Of a DNA stretch of 64,000 nucleotides, positions 12,901-24,900 are shown one piece after another. The DNA is from Actinernus sp. WN-2022 (lineage: Eukaryota; Cnidaria; Anthozoa; Actiniaria; Actinernidae), in assembly GCA_030867875.1 (NCBI GenBank), contig JAOWCC010000577.1, forward strand, positions 158,588,344 through 158,652,343, given 5' to 3'. Both the position numbers and the translations under genes were made by a program. Position 1 is the stretch's first letter; every line of letters starts with the position of its first letter. The notes beneath the pieces are model-generated. The model was not told the origin of the DNA. It saw only the letters and a list, made by a program, of their open reading frames with translations, and did not search any database.

Positions 12901-15900
12901 ATTGAGTTCGGCTCCACTGAGTTGAACTTGGGTTTATGTCAACTCATGATGGCGTAAATCATGTTTACAAAAAATTAATAGAGCAACTTGGAAATCGGAC
13001 AGATCGATGTGAGTTCCGAACAAGTCACTGTTAAATTGTTCAATCGGATCGGATCGGATCGGAATATTTGCGATCGGAATCGGACAAGACTTGAAAGTAC
13101 CTCTACATTTTCCCGATGCTCAAGTATCGGAAAGGGCATCGGATCCGATTCCGATAATCGGATTTCCGCCCGATATTTGGACGTGCTCCCTAAGACAAAA
13201 TGCTGTTTTAATCATACATTTCAGGCATTCACAGACAAAGAAGTTATGGCAACAGTTGGAAGGGAACTTGCAAAGCTTCTACAAAAGGTACTGCCTTAAA
13301 TATGTAATAAGTTTGATATGTGTTTACACCTTTTTAGTAAAACAATAATGTACATACATGTACATGTACTGGCCTTTAAACACAAAACTCATAATGATTT
13401 TTTACAATGAAATCTGCTCGTTATTGTTTTACCTTCTTTTACTTTCAAATGTACAAGCAAATTCATTTGTATACATGTATATTTTAATTTGTGTAAGACA
13501 AGTATACATGATAAAGTAATACAATGTGAGGTATCTTTGGAATACTTGAGTCCTTTTAAAGACTTGTCAGCATGTATGTTGGCTCCTATATAGCATTATA
13601 TATCACCCTTTTCCTTTTACTGCTGTTGGCCATATACTTGTTCAATGAATTATTGTGATTTAAATTGAATACCCATACAGGAATGGGATGACAGACAAGA
13701 GGAAGATTATCTGCTGATAGAGAGAATTCTCCTGTTGATAAGAAATGTTCTTCATGTTCCTGCAAATCCCCAGGCAGAAAAGGTACTTAAAAGACAAAGT
13801 TCACATGGGACCATGTTTTTAAAACAAAATAATTGTTATTTAAGGTTCACTTGGTAACAAACAAAGTTTTTACTAAAAAAAGAAATTAGCGCCTGCTGTC
13901 CAGTTATGTCTGCAGGGCTAGAAAAGAAATGAAAATTTCAGCTTGTCCGAAGCAATTTTGAACTAGCCTAAATTTTGTTCAACATTTAAGGTCTCGATAA
14001 AGGTTCGACGTGTCATTTCGGAAAAACGCTCTTGAAACGTCGGAATTAAAGCCACATAGACGTACTATATACCGTTTTAAAGGTCTTGAATTGAAGAAGG
14101 TATATATTTAATCCGTTTTGAACAAATGTTAAAAGTGTAGATGTTGTATATATTTCTAAGCGAAATGACTCCGTCCGCCAGAAGGAGTTCAGCCCTTCAG
14201 GCTTTGAAACATTTTTTTTCTTAATTTTCCCTTTCGAATCTCAACTAAATTGACTCAAATACTGTGTCGGGCATTTTTGATATATTGCGTATTACAGATT
14301 TTATCCCTTTTCAAAGTTGAAAAAGTAGTTTTTCATCCCTTTTTGACACAAACCAGGTCATAAAACCTGAATGAAAAAGTATTTCACAATCCCCCGACAC
14401 AGTATTTGAGGAACGGCTGTTTTCTATAACTCGTGAAAAATTTAGGAAAATTGGAGAAAACGCTAAAAGGCAGGACTTCAACAAAGTTCTGTTTTTGGCC
14501 GAAAAAAAAGAGCCAAGAAACAGCCGATAAAAGGTTTTCGATTCATTTCACGGTTGACTAGAAGTGCCGCCTCCAAGGGTAATCTCATTAACATTAGCCA
14601 ATCAGAGCGATTCATGTTACGTTCAGTCTCGGCTGATTACAAAGTTCAGACGAGCCGCAGAACAGAGAAGCTATTAATTTATATACAGTTCACCGATGCT
14701 CAATACTTCTACAGAAACTAGTTTAGTGTCAATTCCAGCTTAATTTCAAGAAGAAACACTCTTTTAGGAATACAGAAAAATGGCACCACGTTAAGCAAAC
14801 AATATCACGCAGCTCGATCCACACCATGTACATGGTAGACTGTTTATGTCATTCTAAAAAAATTCATCGTGCTGAAACAAAACCGGCAAACCTTAGCTTC
14901 CTGCATTGAATTTTCTTTAAATGTTTGGCCGATTGAAGATAACCAAACTTTATTGCTTCTTTCTTTGTGGACTTTCATTCTTTGATGATTCTAACATCTT
15001 GGAACTTGAGTATAATCCCTCCAGCCATTGTTTGTCCTAAGAACTTTACACCCGCTCCAAATTTTAATACTCACAAACTAAATTATTACAAACTAAATTG
15101 TGCTGTGTTTTTTCTATTTCTTTTTTGAATACGGCACCAAGAAAGATCTACTTTTACACTTTTGTGCATTGCATTATAAACGTAGGAAATCTTTACGAAC
15201 GAAAAGTAGCGCAGAAAATGACAGGATAGCGAGGTTGAAATAACATGCCCAGTGAATGACAGCAGCTGTCAATCATTTTTCGCTCCTTTTTTAGCGGGAA
15301 ATCAGACAGTCGCATTTTCAAGGCTTTCGATAATTTTTTTGAGTTTGAGTTTTTTTGTGATGCTAGATTAGGGCTTTTAGATTTAGAATTTGCGAAAAAA
15401 CGCATTTTCGAAACTTTTCCATTTTGAACCTTTATCGAGACCTTAAACAAACTTTTAGCAAGTTTGCCCATTAAGCAAGTGACTGACAAAAAGTACTTGC
15501 CCAACGTGAAAATTTATTAGTCCCAGACTATTGGGCACAAGATTGTTCAAGCCCTGATCTGCACATGCATGTACATTCTCTTAATGGTTTCAAATTTGTC
15601 AATTTACATTTTTTAACTCAACACCTACAATGTATGAAGCAGTACATTATTGCCAGAATACATTGTACAGTACATGTGACATCACTGAATTTTGATTTTG
15701 CAGCATGTTTTTAATGCAAATAGCTACATGTATATATATATATATATATGTAAGCTACATGTATATATATATATATATGTACATGTAGTTCCATGTGCTT
15801 TAATATACATGTATACCTTACAAGTCAACAACCTGTATTTATAAAGCACCATAAGTTGTGGACATAATTGTTATCCCTGCTATATGGCCAAAGCACGTGG

Positions 15901-18900
15901 GCCATAAAAAGGGAAAAAAGATGTTCCATAACTTACATATACATGTATGGAATGGACTGAGCATAGAGAGTTTAATAGGATGCTTATTATATGGTTCAAA
16001 AGTATGCAAAACCAGCTTTGCTTTAATTTTGCGGTCTCAGTACGGGAAGTTCAGTGGACTGCCCAAATACCATATTAGCTCACAACGCTACCTAGCTGCA
16101 TAATAAGTCTATATTTTCTCTTTTTTCTCTTTTGCAGAGAACAGATGATGATGCAAGCATACATGATCAAGTTATATGGTAATCTTTTATGAGTATGATC
16201 ATGAAAGAATTACTAAATAAGTGGCTTTAAATTAGTACAGTATTGCATAGATTTGAACATCAATGATTAGGCAGATAGATGTACAGTAATATCCCTGCTC
16301 ACCATTTTCCAAAAGTCAATCTCCACCAACACTGCAAATAAAATGACAACCACTTCATTTGCCAGTAATGTAAAATATAACGTATATTTACATTTCAGGA
16401 GCCTTCATCAAAATGGAATAGATGACTTGCTCTTGTTTATTGCGAGCTCTCCTGATGAGGTGTGAATTGAAATTGTTGGTTCTGTGTTTGAAGAGTTGTT
16501 TTTAGTACACAAATGGCAATGTTTCATAGTGACATTTTCTATCTTACATTATGTTTTAACTGATTTTATAGAGACGTTGGTGTATGCATACACTAGAGAT
16601 CATATCACTGATGCTGAGAGAACAGGTAGGTAACAACAGTTTTTGTTTTCCCTCCACTCCTCCCTAAAACTGTCCACAAACTCAATCATGTTATGTTCTC
16701 ACATTTCGATTTATCAGGTTTATTTTTAACAAGTCTATCTGGACATCAACATGTTTCCCATCCTTGTTTCCACCTCCATATTGCCCATTTGGACAACATT
16801 TCTTACTACCAGTTTTGAAATTTTGCTGGCCATTTTGATATCCTTTCTTCCACTTCTCTATCTTCTATAAGTCAATGTTCGTAATGTCACTCCTCCCTCT
16901 TCCCATCGTGGATGCCCTAATTGGCTACCTTGACATCCTAAGCATTTCTCTGGACAGCCTTGCTTCCTATCTTTCATCTTGTTCATCTAGGTATCATTAC
17001 TCAGGACATTCATTCTGTCCACTTCTTTATTTTGGCCATTTGGGCATCATCTGGATATCATTACTGATCGTATTGACATACATTTACTTATAACTGTCAT
17101 TCTGGACGTCTTTTCTTCCACCTCTGCATCCTGTCCATCATGACATCCCAACTGTCCTTGTGAATGTTGTTACTCCCGCGCTTCACACTGTCTAAAACTG
17201 TCTATCTGAACATTCTTCCTCCTTCCAGTTGTTCATACTATCCATCTGAACATCCTTACTGACCATCGTTTCATCCTAAATGACTCCCTATACAACCTTA
17301 CTTCAACTTCAGTGTTCATCCTATCCATCTGGACATCTTTAGTGACCATGATATCCTAACTGTCTACCTTGAAATCCTTACGTCCACTTGTCTATCCTAT
17401 CCATCTGTAAATTTCTACCTCACCTTCTCCGTCCTATTCATTTGGACATCCTCAGTAACCGTCTTGATATCCTAACTGTCTATCTGGACATCCTAGACTT
17501 ATTAAGTGACTATCGTGATATCCTAACTGTCTATATAAACTAACTTACTTCCACTTGTCCATCCTATCCATTTGGACATCTCTTCCTCAACATCTCCATC
17601 CTATCCATATGGACATCTTTAGTGATCATCTTGATATCTTAACTATCTCTCTGGACATCCTTATGTCTACTTGTCTATCCTATCCATCTGTCCAACTCTT
17701 CCTCAACTTCTCCATCCTATCCATCTGGACATCCTTGGTGACCATCGTGATATCACTGTCTATTTGGACACCCTTACGTCCATTTGTCCATTTTATCCAT
17801 CTGAACATCCTTACTGACCATGTTTTCTACCTAAGTGTGTGTAGACAACCTTAGTTCCAGTTGTTCATCCAACCCATATCCATTTGAACATCCTCGGTGA
17901 CCATCATGAAATCGAAACTCTCTCTGGACATCCTTACGTCCACATGTCCATCTTATCCATCTGGACATCTCTTATCCATCTGGACATCTCTTCCCCAACA
18001 TCTCCATCCTATCCATCTAAATAGCCTTAGTGACCATCTTTTCATCGCTAACGTGTATCTAGACATCCTTACTTCCACTTGTATATCCTATCGACCTAGA
18101 CTTTTCTACCTCAACTTCTCCATCCGGTCCATCTGGACATCCTTAGTGACCATCTTTTCATCCTAAATGACTATCTAAACATCCTTACTTCCACTTCTCC
18201 ATCTGAACATCACTACCTCGACTGCTCCATTTGGGCATCCTTGGTGACTATCATGATATCCTACCTGTTTATCTTGACATCCTTATTCCCACCTATCCAT
18301 CGTATTCATCATATCCATCTGGACATCTCTTCCCCAACATCTCCATGCTATCTATCTGGACATCTTTAATTACCATCTTGATATCCTGAACTACAGCCCC
18401 GCCGGAAATTATAGGGACATTTACCGCGTCCATACCTCGTGCAATGACCGCGGTTTTTCCTCGGTAAACCTCGGTCATTTTTGCGGCCGCCGCGGTCGTT
18501 TTGAAAACGCCGCAGTCATTCTTGGATGCGGCGCTTACCGAGGTCGTAACCGAGGTTTGGGATACAGTGTACATGTGTCAACTTGAACAAGTGAGATTGT
18601 GGCGAACTAGTCAGTGCCGTGAAGTGCTTTATTTGAAAGTTAAACACACAAACAAAAAACGACAGTACATCGAACTGTTAGCTTTATGGGAATAAACTGT
18701 GACGAACTAACCCTAACCCGTCAATTGTGAACTGTCAGCCAGACGCGTGTCTCATTTCTGACACAAATACCGCGGGGCGCAATTCATTTACATTTACGCG
18801 AACTGACTGGTGTTCCGATGCATTGAAGCTCTTTTAATTCAGAAGGAATTGCAATTTCCCAGTAGAAGTTTTCTGATAAGAGTAAAGACGTTTTTGCACG

Positions 18901-21900
18901 TTTTCAATATGACAAACGTTGCTTCAAAACTCTGTTGATGTTCTGTAAGTTTTCTGACACATTCACGCCTGACTGACACATTCACGCCTGACTGATTGCA
19001 CGTGAAAATTAAGAGTTGAGATTTTAATACATAACGCAAGCATTTACAATGATTTCTGCCGAAACCTTTTAATACTAGTAACAAGACAAGGGTCTACCGT
19101 AAATGTGAAACTACACTGAAGCAAAAGTTTATTTGGTGTTATGCTTTGCGCTCAGCGAGCGAGTCAAGCTTTGAAGCGGGCCACGCACCGCCGGTCTGGG
19201 AACTAAGCGAGCAGCCGTTGTTTTGTTTATTTTACGGCTCACAATATGGTCCGAATTTACTTGAAAACTTTATACAATGACTTTTACAAAGATCTTGGAG
19301 GCTGACGTGAAAATATTCGTTCATTTTCGCCGTAAAGCCCCGAAAAGCCCCGAAATACGCCGTTTAGCGTGCCGACTTTGAAGAAGTTTGTTTTAGAGTG
19401 ACAAACAACGGCGCCGTTGAAGTCGTGAACCAGACGAAGAATAAAATGTTGATGTGTCTTAGCGAGCGAAGTCCGAGAAGTTAAAGCTTTTTTTAATGGC
19501 GGTTTAGCGTGCCGAGTTTGAAGAAGTTTGTTTCCAAACAACGGCGCCGTTGAAATCGTGAACCAGACGAAGAATAAAATGTTGATGTGTATTAATGATG
19601 TGTATAAATATTGAGAAGTTTTTAAACAGTGTCTGCCGAGTTTCAAGATACTTCTCTAGAAGGAAAATATCACTTGTGAAATATCACTTCACCAAAAGTG
19701 AAATTTCACTTTCCAAAAGAATTTTCATTTCGGCTCTGAGCCGCGGCAAGCGCCTCGGTTGATGACCTCAAAATGCAAACCGCGGCGTTTTCAAAAACGC
19801 CGCGGTCACTTCTGCAATGACCTCGGCAGAAAACCGCGGCACCGCGTCCAATGACCTAGGTTTTTCCGCGGTCGGATGTCCCTATAATTCCCGGCGGGAC
19901 TGTATCTCTGGGCATCCTTACGGCCACTTGTCTATCCTATCCATCTGTACAGCTCTTCCTCAATTTCTCCATCCTATTCATGTGGACATCCTTAGTGACC
20001 ATCGTGATATCAGTCTATCTGGACATCCTTACGTCCATTTGTCCATTATATCCATCTAAACATCCTTACTGACCATGTTTTCAACCTAAACGTATATCTA
20101 GACAACCTTACTTCCAGTTGCCCATCCAATCCATATCAATCTGGACATCCTTTGTGACCATCATGATATCGTTACTGTCTATCTGGACATCCTTACTGTC
20201 TATTTGGACATCCTTACATTCATCCTATCGATCTGGACATCTCTTCCCCAACATTTCCAACCTATCCATCTGTACATACTTAGTGACCATCGTGATATCT
20301 CTGCACATCGCTACGTCCACTTGTCCAATAGGTCATCTCTACCTCAACCTCTCCATCCTATCCATCTGGACATCCTTACTTCCATTGTGACCATCTTGAT
20401 ATCCTATCTATCTATCTGGACATTCTTCCACTTGTCCATCCTATCCATCTGGACACATCTTCCCCAACATCTCCATGCTATCCATCTGGACATTCTTAAT
20501 GACCATCTTGATATCCTGAACTATCTCCTAACATTCTTATGGCCACTTGTCTATTCTATCGATCTGGATATCTCTACATCAAATTCTCCATTTTATCCAG
20601 AGACATCTAGACATCTTAGTGTCCATCTGATGATATCCTAACTATCTCTCTGGACATCCTTACATCCACGTCTGTCCTATCTATCTGGACATGTCTATGT
20701 CAACTTCTCAAAGCTAGTTTGGTTAATACTTATCCACTGAATAGGGATTTATCCAGTTGATAGCGTTATCCACTTTTTAATCTGGATATCATAACTGTTG
20801 ATCTGGATATTGCTGCTACTAATCGTTCATCCTATATATCTGGACATCTTAGTTACCATCTGGACATCTTAGTTACCATCTGGACATCTTAGTTACCATC
20901 TGGACATCCTTAGTTTCCCTTATCCATCTTATCCATCTGGACCGTGTTACTGACCATCTTGGCATCCTTACCCCTTTCTCTATTTGGTCCATCTTGTCTA
21001 TCCATACTAACCATCCTGACATTCTAACCATCCTCCTGGAGATCCTTTCTTCCACTTAGCGATCTGGACATCCTTATGGACCATCTCGACATCCTAACTT
21101 TCTATCCAGAAATCCTTACTTCCACTTCTCCATCTCAGCTAGACATCATTATTTTCACTTCCCCATATTGTCTATTGTACTTAGTACATGTACATCTTGT
21201 TTGTGTTGACCACCCAGCCGCAAAGTTCGAAATGTTTTCGTTTCAGTTCACCATTATTTCCCCCTTTACGTTTCTTTATCAAAGTGAGAAATGCAAAAAG
21301 ACCCATAGTTTAGTCTGTTAAATTAGTTGTCGATCTCTTATGTCGTCAAAACTAATACTTGTTATTTTGAACGTAGAACCCTGAAAGTCTTGCAAGAGCT
21401 GGTGTTGGTAGATCCAAGAGTGAGAAAACTGAAGATGAGAGGTAGGTCAAGTCAATGACGGCATGTAGATCAGGTGCAATAAAAGCCTGTTGCTCCAAAT
21501 CAGTTGAGTGATTTTGAAATATGTGAAATGCTTACCATGTGAATATAGTACATTGTACCAAATTAAAACATCTCTTGCAGGCAACTAGAGATTATTAGGG
21601 AGAGAGAACTGGCAGAGAAGAAGAACAATGCAAGGAAGATTACTGGAAGGTAGGATGGTATGGTGCATGTAATTTTCTTCTGAAAACACATGTATGATAA
21701 TACATAATGGCAATGTTACGATATGTGTATATAGATATATGAAATCATTGGAGGTTAAGTTCTGTTTTGGATTTAATTGCTGGGATTTGCAAAATCTAAG
21801 AAATGAGAAAGGTTAGCACCAATGGAGTCAAGCAAATCAATATAGCAAAAATATAGACAACATTACTGCAACTATTGGCTTAAAAATTGGACAAAAAAAG

Positions 21901-24900
21901 GGCAGGGCAGTAGGGCAACTTACTTTTGTCCATTTCACTCGTGCATTGGACAAGTGCCACTCACATTTTGGTCGTCCAAATGTGAAATTACCTCGTCCAA
22001 TAAATACAGCTACATGTAACAATCGTCAATGTACCAGCTCAGAACTGAGCAGGTTCAGTTATCCCCACCTTTTTATTCCATTACTGCATGATGGGATAAC
22101 ATGTTGTCTGCTTAAAATACACCCACCATCACGGCATTACAATCAGCTTTTTAAACAACGATCTTCAATTCACCTTGTATAGTATCGCTATCAGCTCTGG
22201 TTTACATTTTAAACACCTGTTTCACTCCGCTTTTTATTAACGCAGGACCATTTAATAATACTTCCGTTTCAAAATCATAGTACATGGGCCTTCTGAATAT
22301 GCGCGACTTTTGGTCAACTTCATATACATTTGTTCTAAAAGTCACGTGTCCAAGCACTTCACTCCAGTGCCGTCGCTGTTTTCAGCAAAAGAGCCTGCTA
22401 CATGTAATTGTGAATCTCAAACGAGTTAAATTGCTTGGTTATTTCCTCACATTTACAAAGGGTATTGATCATGGAATCCTTACAAAGCTCGAAGAAAATA
22501 GACTCGTCGTATGTGGTAAATATTTTTACTCGTGCGGTTGGACAAGTCCGAGTCTATATAGTCGTCCGAGGTAAGAACGATTCGTCTCGGACGAGTGGAC
22601 GAGTGGACGTGGAAGTTTTTTGTCCTGGTCTAGGTGTGCCTCATTAAGTTTTTGACGTTAAGCGCAACAAAAATAACCCCAAATGTCGTCTGTCACAGTT
22701 GTAGGGCAGATGGACTACTCTATCTGGTTTGTTTTAAGAGTTTCTATTTTGTTTCCATCAGGCACTCGCGGTTTGGTGGTACGTTCTATGTCCAAAACAT
22801 GATGTCAATAGCGGACAAAAGGCAACTTATTTATCATCGAAGTGTGGCAGGTACGTGGTACAATTAATAATAACCCAAAACATTACCTCTCTTCGTATGT
22901 TTTATTTTAGAACTCAATAGATGTCTTTTCTGCATATCTCATCAGCTCTCAGCTTGTTAGTGTATCGTTTATAACAATTTTGATATTTCAAATTTTGCAT
23001 ATCGTTTTTCTGAACAGCTGCCAAGAACATGAACTTTGACAGAGATAAAACTGCACCCAGGAAGAGAAAGAACCAGGTGATTGCCAAGGAGATGACAACA
23101 GAAAGGCGGTCAACTCTTAGCATCAGGTGAGCCTTTTAGAGAGACTTGAGGTACGATTTCTCGCTAGCATGGTGATTTCGTACAAATAAAAAATATACTG
23201 CTAACACTATAAAGAAGTTTCGAGGTGAGAGGGAAACGATTATGGTAGAAACATAGTCGCACCGTAACCGCACTGGAAATGTGATTGAATCATAAGGGAG
23301 AAAAGGAAGCCATGATATCAACGTTGTGACGTGCTGGACCAAACAATGCCATATTACGGTCCGTAGTATTTCTTAGGAACCCACAAGGTATTGCTAAGGG
23401 TGAAATCGTGTTGCTCGCTCACTAAGGTGTTAGCAAACCGGTATTATCAATCTTCTAATCTGATTCTTCATTATTTAGTCCATATTTTCCCTCTGTGGGG
23501 TATGGTTATGTTCTGAAACCTCATATAAAAACCAATATACTCTTGGCTAAAAAAAAAAAAAACCTTGTATCCACGAGTTCTACATTGGAAGCCGGCTATG
23601 TTTAATCTGTACTACCCCTCATTTCTTTTTTATTTTCCAGATTGTTCCTGCAAGAGTTCTGCAAGCAATTCCTTGAGCACTGCTACAACCCCCTTCTCTA
23701 TACTGTGAGGGTAAGTTGAATGGTCAAGGCCTAAGATGTCCACATTGCTATACACACGTCGACCTTTCAGTTCCTAAACCCATCAGGGCCCAAGCTGGTC
23801 GACTGGCCCAAAAGTCCTTTTGTATTCGGAATAGGCCGTTGATCGTAATGACTACAGACTTATCTGCGCAGTGTTAAGTCTGGTTCTCATATTCCGCAGG
23901 CGGTATGCCTGTGGAAAATGCCGGCGACGTGGCGATGTCTGTTCTCGTAACAATTTTCTTCTGCTGGCAAGCCACCGCCGACATGCCTGCGATCAACTTC
24001 GCAGACCGTAATGTCGGCGGTACCTGTAACTAAAATTTGATTGAGTATTAGGGATTCGAGGCCAGAATGCTTGAAAATTATTTTAAAAGACTAAGTCAAA
24101 GGAAGACCTTTGGATTTGCATTGTAGAAACATCAGAAAATAGGTTTTTGTATGGCATTCAATTTTTTTTACCAATCTCATTACGGAGTTTTTCACACGCC
24201 AAGGTTTTGCACGGCTACTGTAACAGTTGAACCGTATTTTTTACGCGACTTCGCTCATACAAAATGTTTTTTTTGTGTGTGACCAGGATAACCTGATGCA
24301 CGAGAGATCTCAGGAGAATGACGAGAGTTACTTCTTGTGGGCCATGAAGTTCTTCATGGAGTTCACGAGACACCACAGCTTCCGTGTTGACTTCGTCGGG
24401 TGGGTTCATGCTTGGATTTGCATTTTCTTCTTACGTGTGTTTGAACATGTTTTTACTTTTCGATAAGAAATCGTTACAAGGAAGGGAGTATACCAGACCG
24501 AGTCTACTGAGGTATGAGAAATCATATGCAAATACTCGAATATCGGTCACAAAAAGTCCTTGACCTCAGGTATTACTTGTATAAAGAAAACAGCTCTTAT
24601 GTAATCGCGGGGTATTATTGTTATACGTAATATTTCAATTTAAATGGTTTTCATGCAGATAGTACATAAGATCCAGTCAATATGATATAGGTATGGACAT
24701 TCCCAGACCGAAATATAATTGTAGATTGTGGTAATAACTACACTGTTATTTTCAAGGAGTTATTTTAACTCCAAAAGAGTTTTTCTGTATCATTGTTTTA
24801 GTACAGAATAACTCTCTTGGAGTTAAAATAACTCCTTGAAAATAACAGTGTATGCATCTAACTATGCGGAAAGGACATTTATTATATAGCGAAGTAATTT

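Larger units (their letters stand above)
16700..21130. repeat. Composite satellite of CCATCTGGACATCCTTA units
   Basis: Most of intron 9 is a degenerate higher-order tandem array. Recurring words are TATCCATCTGGACATC, CTTACTTCCACTTGTCC, GACCATCGTGATATCCTAAC and CTTCCTCAACTTCTCCATC, arranged roughly every 80-90 bp. The translations look protein-like (HLDIL, IWTSL) only because the repeat period keeps frames open. Interrupted at 18394-19902 by a transposon. Near 20820-20900 a 20 bp unit (ATCTGGACATCTTAGTTACC) is triplicated exactly. Confidence 0.9.

Noticed and set aside
12988..13299. 103-codon frame reading from the Harbinger-like element into exon 5
   Set aside because: It matches exon 5 frame only by read-through of the acceptor; the upstream part is CGGAATCGG repeat sequence.
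17555..20641. Frames rich in HLDIL/IWTSL that look like repeat proteins
   Set aside because: Translations of the intron 9 composite satellite; frames break between units and start codons are arbitrary.
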